12,600 nucleotides of DNA from assembly GCA_014729315.1 (NCBI GenBank), contig WJKD01000515.1, positions 1 through 12,600 of the forward strand, in the 5' to 3' direction. Positions 7,430 to 12,600 of this stretch are shown piece by piece. Positions within the stretch are counted from its first letter, which is position 1; each line of letters opens with the position of its first letter. The position numbers were made by a program, and so were the translations under genes. Under the pieces are notes generated by a model. It ran no database searches, was not told the origin of the DNA, and saw only the letters and a list, made by a program, of their open reading frames with translations. The DNA comes from Promethearchaeota archaeon. Its GTDB lineage: Archaea; Asgardarchaeota; Lokiarchaeia; Sigynarchaeales; SOKP01.

Positions 7430-8110
7430 ATGTCAGAAGGCGTCTTAGGAAGCGATTTTTGGTATAAAACATTACCTGTTTTGGCAGTTAGCTTAGGGAT
7501 TTGGATTATTACGACACTTTTCTTCGGAGGATTATTAGGTGCTCAAGCGTTAGAATTTAATATTCTGGTTTTTGTCCTCTCTATCATAGTATATTTCGTA
7601 TTTTGGATTATATGTTATTATTTAGCGATTAAAAAAATGAATTTGTTTTCGATGATTGCCTTTTTCGCTGCCAGCTTTTTTTCGGGAATTTTAAGTTCCA
7701 CACTTATTATTTGGGCTTCCACAGTCATAGTATTAGAATTGGTATTGGGCTTTTTCTTTGCAGCATTTTTTGCGGGATTAGGGGCTACGATTGGCTTATT
7801 AATACTAGGTCTATTACTGAGGGGGCGAATTGGTCGAAAATGGATTTATATTTTAATTGTATTTGGATTAATATTACTTGTTACTGAGTTTTCCTTAATA
7901 ATAATATTTGGATACAATCCCTACTTGTTAATTACCAGTATTTTAGTATTGATTTGGATTTTCGGCGTAATGGTGTGGGACGGAAGTCGATTACCCGATA
8001 CAATTGGAGCAGGTTATTGGATGATAGCTGTTATTGATATCTTCCTAGATTTGATCAATGCGATAATTAGGATTTTTATCATAATAGTTGAGATAGTAGC
8101 GGAGTCGTAA
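7430..8110 (+). CDS. Bax inhibitor-1 (BI-1/TMBIM)-like membrane protein
   Basis: A 226-residue polytopic membrane protein with about seven hydrophobic segments (about 14-36, 43-66, 73-95, 98-112, 114-130, 138-160, 165-182) and a final membrane-associated stretch (196-222). The C-terminus carries the BI-1 signature: MVWDGSRLPD (181-190), then YWMIAVIDIFLDLINAIIRI (196-215). This closely parallels the 'YDTQ ... CIDLFLDFI' end of animal TMBIM6. D184 and D207 are 23 residues apart, as are the two aspartates of the pH-sensing pair in bacterial YetJ within one residue; these proteins are calcium leak channels gated by that pair. RGRIGRKW (131-138) forms a basic cytoplasmic loop. ATG 7430 has no Shine-Dalgarno sequence, so the transcript may be leaderless. 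It follows the sulfatase by 116 bp and ends 3 bp from the convergent ArdC-like gene. The family call rests on the C-terminal motif and topology. Confidence 0.68.
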   Translation: MSEGVLGSDFWYKTLPVLAVSLGIWIITTLFFGGLLGAQALEFNILVFVLSIIVYFVFWIICYYLAIKKMNLFSMIAFFAASFFSGILSSTLIIWASTVIVLELVLGFFFAAFFAGLGATIGLLILGLLLRGRIGRKWIYILIVFGLILLVTEFSLIIIFGYNPYLLITSILVLIWIFGVMVWDGSRLPDTIGAGYWMIAVIDIFLDLINAIIRIFIIIVEIVAES

Positions 8111-8113
8111 TTT

Positions 8114-9418
8114 CTAATTCGCAACTTTTAGTTCATTCACATATCTAGATAATTCGGAATAGGTGTTTTCAAATTCGCCGAATTTAAACTCATCGAGAAT
8201 ATGATGTGTCCAGCAATTACTATATCCGAAATTATAATTTATTTTAAATTCGTCAACTTTCTCAAATCTCTTCGTTAACAAATAGGAGGTAATCTCAGCA
8301 AGTATTTCTTCTTTCAATGGGTCTTGAGACGGGTAATTTTGAAGTTCTAATTCGTTATATATGATATGTTTTCCGAGCTCGTGGAAAAGGGTGTGAGAGT
8401 CTTTTTGATGGATGGTGAGTGTCATATCTTGAGGATTATAGTCTCCCATTAAATCATTTTCCCGAAAGTCTTCAATAAGATTAAGGTTAGGAAAATTCGT
8501 TCTAACAAATCTGATCCCCTCATCGTAATCAATTTCCTCTTTCTGGGGGAGTTCGCTCATCGCTTCTTGTTGATTTATAAGAAATTCATCGTACTTGTTT
8601 GTTTGCGAGATGTCAAACACACTTCCTAATTTGAATCCTTTAAGTGTGCCTTCTTTCTTAACGGGAACCAAAATTTTGTAACTATATGGTTTTGATTTAT
8701 CTGGATTTTTTAATACGCTTACACCTTGTTTTTTCCAATTCCAGAAGCTATTAATAATTCCTACAAATTTATCGTCTCCTCTATTTTTTGCTTGAGATAA
8801 GACTAATAAGAAATTTCGAATTGAATAACCGTGAACTTGTGCATATTCGCTAATCTCAATTAACTCTTTATCTGACTCTTCTGTTTCAGCGACTTCCATT
8901 GATTCTAATTCTTCAAGTTTAAATTCAGGAGTTTGTTTCGTGGTCTCTATAATTTCCACTATGTCTTTAATAGTTTGCTTTTCAAGGAAGTCCTGGAAAC
9001 GTTGCTCAACCACTTCCTTTTCCTTTTCTTTCTTGATTCGATATTCTTCTTTTTCTTTTTCAGTAAATTCTCGAAAACCCTTAGTTTCTACGGGAGTGTC
9101 ATCTTCAACTAGTTCTTCTGATGGTTTTTCTCGTTTTTCTTCTACAAATGTGAATGTGTAATCAAATCTTTTTTGCTCCCCATTGACAACTTCACAAGAG
9201 GAGACTGTTATATCCCTCGAATAATGTTTCCAAGACGACAATTCCGGGTGAAAACCTGCAATTCTAATCCTTTCGCTGGAATCAATTCTTTCAAACTTCT
9301 TAATACGATGATTCTCGAAAAAAGTTTCATATAACCTTTCCAGATAATCTTGAATTTCCTCAATTCTACTGATAAATTCTTTCTTATTTGAAGAAATTAC
9401 AGTCTTAACTTCACTCAT
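8114..9418 (-). CDS. ArdC-like protein: ssDNA-binding domain plus zincin metallopeptidase, with N-terminal extension
   Basis: A 434-residue protein. Residues about 190-275 match the ArdC N-terminal domain: GYSIRNFLLVLSQAKNRG, then FWNWKKQGVSVLKNPDK, YKILVPV, and the hallmark VFDISQT (267-273). The C-terminal part is a metallopeptidase of the ArdC/PolyVal type: LFHELGKH (344-351) supplies H346, E347 and H351, and KEEILAEI (369-376) supplies the third zinc ligand. ArdC proteins coat DNA and protect incoming plasmids from restriction. Here about 190 residues precede the ArdC domain: a compact beginning (1-95), including GFHPELSSWKHYSRDI, and then a very acidic/lysine-rich coiled-coil-like linker (95-190). 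ArdC itself (about 300 residues) lacks this. It stands alone on the minus strand with no plasmid genes around it. A TATA-like tract (9431-9442) lies just upstream of ATG 9418. The role could be defence against, or borrowed from, mobile elements. Confidence 0.82.
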   Translation of the reverse strand: MSEVKTVISSNKKEFISRIEEIQDYLERLYETFFENHRIKKFERIDSSERIRIAGFHPELSSWKHYSRDITVSSCEVVNGEQKRFDYTFTFVEEKREKPSEELVEDDTPVETKGFREFTEKEKEEYRIKKEKEKEVVEQRFQDFLEKQTIKDIVEIIETTKQTPEFKLEELESMEVAETEESDKELIEISEYAQVHGYSIRNFLLVLSQAKNRGDDKFVGIINSFWNWKKQGVSVLKNPDKSKPYSYKILVPVKKEGTLKGFKLGSVFDISQTNKYDEFLINQQEAMSELPQKEEIDYDEGIRFVRTNFPNLNLIEDFRENDLMGDYNPQDMTLTIHQKDSHTLFHELGKHIIYNELELQNYPSQDPLKEEILAEITSYLLTKRFEKVDEFKINYNFGYSNCWTHHILDEFKFGEFENTYSELSRYVNELKVAN

Positions 9419-9662
9419 TTTAATCTAAAATATATTTTTATACCTCTAAAGATAATTGTAATGAGAGTTAATCCTTTTTATAATTTCCCTTTTAGATGAA
9501 ATTGCGAATGAATCTGAATTAATAAAGAAATAAGTGCTTATCATTTTCTTCTTTGAGGGGTATTTATTTATTGCATTCAGCAAGCAGACTTTAGTTTTTA
9601 ACCCATTAATGTTTTATTTATGTTATATCTTACCAAAATAAATAGAAAAATGATTAATTCAA

Positions 9663-9670
9663 TAAAAAAA
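9663..9670 (-). terminator. Oligo-T terminator of the Isf/membrane-protein unit
   Basis: On the minus strand, a run of eight T residues starts two bases after the TAA at 9673-9675. This is the typical form of an archaeal terminator and marks the end of the two-gene transcript starting near 10985. Confidence 0.5.
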
Positions 9671-9672
9671 AG

Positions 9673-10227
9673 TTATGTTTCTTTCCTATTCTTCCTAATT
9701 GAATTAGTAAATAATGCAAATATTAACCAAGTTATAGTAGCAAACATGATTATATATTTGGTTAGAGCAAAATAGGAATGAGCTAAAGCCCACCAATTTG
9801 GAAAAGATAGAGGGTCATGAACCATAAGAATAATAAAATAGTTTTCAATGCAATCACAAGTAGCACCAATAATCCCAAATATTGCCATAAAAGGTCCTAT
9901 TTTCCTTATCATAGAGTTTACCTCAAGTTTATTCGTAAGCCTTATTGTTAGATATAATCTAATTGAATTAAAAGCAATAATAAAGAAATAATCCATAATA
10001 ATTGAAAGGATATAAAGATTAATTTCTTGTTTACTCATGATCGCAAAGTGAGATTTAATAATATCTCCATCAAATGAAAGCTGGCTTTCGAGGAAGCTCG
10101 TTGGATAATTTGAAAGAATATGAAAGTAACTCATTAATGGTAATGATATCGCTAATAAAATTAGATTAATAAAATATAGAATTTTTGATTTTTCCTGCGA
10201 TAAATTAAATTCCTCTTTTATTCTCAT
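9673..10227 (-). CDS. Four-helix integral membrane protein, family not recognised
   Basis: A 184-residue protein with four clear hydrophobic segments (about 15-36, 71-97, 111-136, 147-173), a basic N-terminus and a basic C-terminus (SIRKNRKET). The soluble stretch between helices 1 and 2 (37-70) contains SFDGDIIKSHFAIMSKQE. The end of helix 3 has a distinctive GATCDCIENYF (121-131), and NWWALAHSYFALTKY leads helix 4; these polar residues inside or next to the membrane (C124, C126, E128, N129, H150) are candidates for metal, haem or quinone binding, but nothing proves it. Its ATG follows an AGAGAGAT ribosome site (10236-10243) and lies 17 bp after the iron-sulfur flavoprotein stop, so the two are co-transcribed. 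That suggests a membrane partner or transporter controlled by the same TetR regulator. I do not know the family. Confidence 0.75.
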   Translation of the reverse strand: MRIKEEFNLSQEKSKILYFINLILLAISLPLMSYFHILSNYPTSFLESQLSFDGDIIKSHFAIMSKQEINLYILSIIMDYFFIIAFNSIRLYLTIRLTNKLEVNSMIRKIGPFMAIFGIIGATCDCIENYFIILMVHDPLSFPNWWALAHSYFALTKYIIMFATITWLIFALFTNSIRKNRKET

Positions 10228-10244
10228 TTTTAATATCTCTCTGG

Positions 10245-10964
10245 TTAAAAATCAATAAGATTTCTGTTCCTCAGATTTTCGTATACACCTTCCATTCTCC
10301 CATCTTTATTTTTTAAAATAAATTTTTTAAATATTGGTCTTATTACCAATCTGTTTAGTAATCTCTGGGTACTATTTTGGAAAGTGTATCTCTTTTTGTT
10401 TTTTATATCTTTTGCTAAGTTCACTCCTAAACCATAAGCTTTTTCCATTGCCTTTTTGTTATGAGAGACATGTTCGCCATTTGTGGCAACTCCAAGCGTT
10501 CCTGAAATAAAACCTCTTTTAAAAACTCCTTCTTTAATATATTTAATGGTTTGCTTTGCGACTTTATTAGCACCCATTTTTTCCGATGAAGTTGAGATAC
10601 CAACTGCATATTTTCCTCCTAAAGATGATGTCGCATATTCAAATAGTCCATATCGTTCAAAAAAAGTCTTCAAAAGAGCACTTATTGAACCACCATAATT
10701 TGGAGATCCTAAGATTAATCCATCAGCTTCCAATATTATCTTTCTTAATTCTTCAAAATTATCGTCAGAAATAACACATCTTCCTGTAGATAAGCAAGAC
10801 ATACATCCTTTGCAATATTGTATATTATACTTGGAAAGAAAGATTTCTTGAATTTTTGCACCTTCATTATTGGCAGCTTTAAGAGCCTCTTTGATAAGCG
10901 TAGAGGTATTTCCATTAACTCTCGGACTACCAATTATACCAATTATGTTCATTTTTTTCATCAT
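10245..10964 (-). CDS. Iron-sulfur flavoprotein (Isf-type NAD(P)H:FMN reductase fold)
   Basis: A 239-residue cytoplasmic flavodoxin-fold protein. GSPRVNGNTSTLI (12-24) is the FMN phosphate loop, and LGSPNYGGSISALLKTFFER (85-104) is the second flavin-binding block. Between them is C51-x2-C54-x2-C57-x5-C63 (YCKGCMSCLSTGRCVISDD), the compact cysteine motif that binds a [4Fe-4S] cluster in iron-sulfur flavoproteins of the Methanosarcina Isf family, with spacing within that family's range. Isf proteins pass electrons from ferredoxin and can reduce O2 or peroxide. A C-terminal extension (about 190-239) with basic residues may make dimer contacts. The start is set at ATG 10964; ATG codons at 10961 and 10952 are alternatives. 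An upstream TTG (11006) would put the coding region across the operator and is rejected. It is divergent from the TetR gene and followed by a membrane-protein gene. Confidence 0.85.
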   Translation of the reverse strand: MMKKMNIIGIIGSPRVNGNTSTLIKEALKAANNEGAKIQEIFLSKYNIQYCKGCMSCLSTGRCVISDDNFEELRKIILEADGLILGSPNYGGSISALLKTFFERYGLFEYATSSLGGKYAVGISTSSEKMGANKVAKQTIKYIKEGVFKRGFISGTLGVATNGEHVSHNKKAMEKAYGLGVNLAKDIKNKKRYTFQNSTQRLLNRLVIRPIFKKFILKNKDGRMEGVYENLRNRNLIDF

Positions 10965-10974
10965 ATTTTTTTTT

Positions 10975-10995
10975 AAGTATACTGATAGTATACTT
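10975..10995. promoter_or_regulatory. TetR-type operator (perfect 8-5-8 inverted repeat)
   Basis: AAGTATAC (10975-10982) and GTATACTT (10988-10995) are exact inverted repeats around TGATA. The site lies between the divergent flavoprotein and TetR genes, 11 bases upstream of the flavoprotein ATG. A third half-site-like AAGTATA occurs at 11006-11012. If the TATA element at 11009-11017 drives the minus strand, transcription would start near 10985, right in the repeat, so a bound repressor would block initiation. The binding protein is inferred to be the adjacent TetR product. Confidence 0.75.
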
Positions 10996-11008
10996 GATAC
11001 ACGCAAAG

Positions 11009-11017
11009 TATATAAAA
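11009..11017. promoter_or_regulatory. Shared TATA box for the divergent flavoprotein and TetR genes
   Basis: TATATAAAA on the plus strand reads TTTTATATA on the minus strand, a near-consensus archaeal box A. About 26 bases away, minus-strand transcription would begin near 10985 (leader about 20 bases to ATG 10964). In the plus direction it would begin near 11038 (leader about 9 bases to ATG 11047). No other equally good box is present in the 82 bp gap. Confidence 0.5.
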
Positions 11018-11046
11018 CTTTCCATCATTTTATTAATTGTATATAA

Positions 11047-11682
11047 ATGAAGAATTTAACAAGAAGAGAAAGAGAGAAATTAGTTCGAAAAAATTTAATG
11101 ATTAAGGCGGCAAAAAAGTTATTCTCCAATTATAATTTTAACGATGTAACCATGGATGAAATTGCTAATGAAGCAGAATTTACAAAGAGGACCTTGTATC
11201 AATATTTTTCAAGTAAAGAAGATATATATTTTGCTGTTATACTTGGAGGTTTCAAAAAGCTTTATTCATATTTTCAAAAATCTATAAAAGTTAAAGCAAC
11301 AGGATATAGAAAACTATTACTAGCCATATCGGCTTATTATACATTTTACAAACAAAATCCTAAAATATTCAAGCTAATGAATTATGTAGGATATGTCAAA
11401 AGAAATCGGGAATCTAGTCTTAGTTATAAGGATTTCCAGAAATTTGATGATCTCTTATTCCGTGAATTAGCTAGGATTATAGAAGAAGGACAAATAGACG
11501 GTTCAATTCGTTCAGATTTAAATCCTCAAACAACAGGTTATGCTCTTGCATTTCTCATCACGGGATTTTTTCAACAACTTTCAGAATCAGGGAAGTCCTT
11601 TACAAAATTTCATTCTATGGATGAAGATGAGTTTATTGATTTCATTATTGATTTATTATTAGCTTCCCTCTCGAAAAAATAA
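11047..11682 (+). CDS. TetR/AcrR-family transcriptional regulator
   Basis: A 211-residue one-component regulator. The N-terminal helix-turn-helix occupies about 16-62: IKAAKKLFSNYNFNDVTMDE leads into IANEAEFTKRTLYQYFSSKED, the standard TetR pattern with recognition helix FTKRTLYQYF (about 49-58). The rest is the helical ligand-binding and dimerisation domain, with a WxxF-poor, Phe/Tyr-rich pocket region (AISAYYTFYKQNP, YALAFLITGFFQQLSESGKS). Ligand unknown. ATG 11047 has no ribosome site and lies about nine bases after the predicted transcription start, fitting a nearly leaderless message. It most likely represses the divergent iron-sulfur flavoprotein/membrane-protein unit, and itself, through the inverted repeat at 10975-10995. 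The GPH transporter gene lies 246 bp downstream on the same strand and may be independent. Confidence 0.9.
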   Translation: MKNLTRREREKLVRKNLMIKAAKKLFSNYNFNDVTMDEIANEAEFTKRTLYQYFSSKEDIYFAVILGGFKKLYSYFQKSIKVKATGYRKLLLAISAYYTFYKQNPKIFKLMNYVGYVKRNRESSLSYKDFQKFDDLLFRELARIIEEGQIDGSIRSDLNPQTTGYALAFLITGFFQQLSESGKSFTKFHSMDEDEFIDFIIDLLLASLSKK

Positions 11683-11763
11683 TCAAACTTTCACTTCAAT
11701 CAATTTAAGAAGTAATATTTTTAAATTAGTTAATTCTGATTTAGATAGTTGTGAACCCTTTAT

Positions 11764-11775
11764 ATTGGATCCAAT
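11764..11775. repeat. 12 bp perfect palindrome upstream of the GPH transporter
   Basis: ATTGGATCCAAT is fully self-complementary. It lies 153 bp before the transporter ATG and 81 bp after the TetR stop, in a 246 bp intergenic gap with no gene. It could be an operator for the transporter, or a chance palindrome in AT-rich DNA. Confidence 0.3.
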
Positions 11776-11916
11776 GATTATTAAAATTGGGCTATAAATG
11801 ATACATTATTAACAGACTCTGAATTTTCCTCTATTCATTAATTATTTATTATAGACTGTTTAAATTATATTTTAGTTTTATATTCTTAATTTAAGTAAAA
11901 TCTTTTTTGTATAACT

Positions 11917-11922
11917 AGGTGG
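11917..11922 (+). promoter_or_regulatory. Shine-Dalgarno site of the GPH transporter
   Basis: AGGTGG lies six bases before the ATG at 11929, the strongest ribosome binding site among the intact genes here. It fixes the start of a protein cut by the window edge. TTTTATATTC at 11875-11884 is a possible TATA element. Confidence 0.7.
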
Positions 11923-11928
11923 AAAATT

Positions 11929-12600
11929 ATGGATAATGATATGGATTCATCCAATTATTTAATTAAGGGACATAAAGTTCCTACAAAAGAAAAGACTTAC
12001 TTCGGTATTGGAGTTTTAGCTAATACGATCATAGTGGGGGTATTTACACTGTATCTTTTAGATTATTATATCAATATTGTTAAAATCAGATACGATCTCT
12101 TCATTATTGCCAATATAATTTATCTTATTTGGAACACTCTCAACGATATCGTCTTTGGATATTATGGAGACCGGACTCGAACAAAATTAGGGAGAAGGAT
12201 GCCATATATACGCTATGGCGCCCCTTTCTTTGCTTTAGCCTTCATTATCTTTTGGTTTCCCTTTCCGGGTTCTGAACCGGGGAATTTACAATCAGGACAG
12301 ATAATTAAATTTATCCAACTTGTCTTCGCCTATATTTTTTTTGACACAACATTAACTTTAGTGATCTTATCCTTCGTGGCTCTTCCTCCCGAAATGACTG
12401 AATCTACCAAGGAACGAACCTCAATCTCTTTATATCGTACAATCTTTACCATTATCGGAGGCGCAACTACACTCATAGTCCCTATCATAATGAGTTTTGG
12501 AATTAACGCTTTTAGAATTTTTGTGATATTTCTTGGTATCTTCTGTATGAGTTCTTATCTTATTGTTTCTTATGGTGTAAAAGAAAGAAAGAATCTATAT
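11929..12600 (+). CDS. GPH-family (MelB-like) cation/sugar symporter, N-terminal part, cut by window end
   Basis: The first 224 residues of a glycoside-pentoside-hexuronide:cation symporter (MFS fold, usually about 450-500 residues, 12 helices). About six membrane helices are visible (about 25-46, 57-80, 97-112, 127-150, 173-191, 194-215). The family's loop 2-3 signature is clear: WNTLNDIVFGYYG (68-80) followed by DRTRTKLGRRMPYIRYGAP (81-99). The cytoplasmic motif LPPEMTESTKERTSISLYR (152-170) is equally typical. Aligned with MelB's WDAIND, the Asp at MelB position 55 is replaced by N69, while N72 and D73 (MelB D59) are kept. MelB D55 is the sodium-specific ligand and D59 serves protons too, so proton coupling is more likely; this is inference. 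The transported sugar is unknown. The gene is open at the window edge and may be unlinked to the TetR locus upstream. Confidence 0.88.
   Translation, partial: MDNDMDSSNYLIKGHKVPTKEKTYFGIGVLANTIIVGVFTLYLLDYYINIVKIRYDLFIIANIIYLIWNTLNDIVFGYYGDRTRTKLGRRMPYIRYGAPFFALAFIIFWFPFPGSEPGNLQSGQIIKFIQLVFAYIFFDTTLTLVILSFVALPPEMTESTKERTSISLYRTIFTIIGGATTLIVPIIMSFGINAFRIFVIFLGIFCMSSYLIVSYGVKERKNLY

Noticed and set aside
9419..9672. Possible small gene or structured RNA between the ArdC-like and membrane-protein genes
   Set aside because: Only frames of about ten codons follow any ATG here, and I see no stable stem or tRNA-like pattern.
10427..10933. Several 60-71 codon frames on both strands inside the flavoprotein gene
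   Set aside because: The main frame has clear FMN and cysteine motifs; the others show none and lack ribosome sites.
10965..11006. N-terminal extension of the iron-sulfur flavoprotein from a TTG at 11006
   Set aside because: It would run through the perfect inverted repeat, its residues do not resemble a flavodoxin start, and ATG 10964 lies directly before the first beta strand.
1..12600. CRISPR array, tRNA, rRNA or insertion-sequence ends
   Set aside because: No regularly spaced direct repeats, cloverleaf-like segments or transposase genes with terminal inverted repeats were seen on either strand.

Overview
The window is AT-rich (roughly one third G+C by eye) and densely coded, with short intergenic gaps, TATA-like promoter elements, oligo-T 3' ends and a mixture of Shine-Dalgarno-led and apparently leaderless starts. 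That points to an archaeon. The combination of a Bax inhibitor-1 type membrane protein, a MelB-type (GPH) sugar symporter, an HEPN/MNT-like pair and a longin-like/beta-sandwich orphan protein suggests an Asgard (Lokiarchaeia-like) genome. That placement is inference: there is no rRNA, tRNA or ribosomal gene to anchor it.

Layout. 1-599 holds no intact gene, but 314-566 reads as a decayed small gene with a good ribosome binding site, one frameshift and one in-frame stop. 600-2155 (minus) is a two-gene unit: a large protein of unrecognised family (TTG start) followed by a GNAT acetyltransferase. 2385-3467 (plus) is an enolase-superfamily sugar-acid dehydratase/racemase of the mandelate racemase type. 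3628-4681 (plus) is an overlapping pair, a small helical HEPN-like protein and a minimal nucleotidyltransferase. 4708-5523 (minus) is an FkbM methyltransferase, convergent with that pair. 5784-7313 (plus) is a cysteine-type sulfatase with a TTG start. 7430-8110 (plus) is a BI-1/TMBIM-like membrane protein, tail-to-tail with 8114-9418 (minus), an ArdC-like ssDNA-binding/zincin protein with an unusual N-terminal extension.

9673-11682 is a self-contained regulatory locus. A TetR-type regulator (plus) is divergent from an iron-sulfur flavoprotein (minus) that is followed 17 bp later by a four-helix membrane protein. Between the divergent genes lie a perfect 8-5-8 inverted repeat and one central TATA element that could serve both directions. 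11929 to the window end is the N-terminal half of a GPH-family cation/sugar symporter, cut by the window edge.

Functionally, the enolase-superfamily enzyme, the sulfatase and the GPH transporter fit carbohydrate or sulfated-carbohydrate use, but they are not in one operon. The TetR/Isf/membrane-protein block looks like a ligand- or redox-responsive module. The HEPN/MNT-like pair, the ArdC-like protein and the decayed gene are accessory in character. The best candidates for something undescribed are the Isf-TetR-membrane protein module, the extended ArdC-like protein and the longin-like/beta-sandwich protein.
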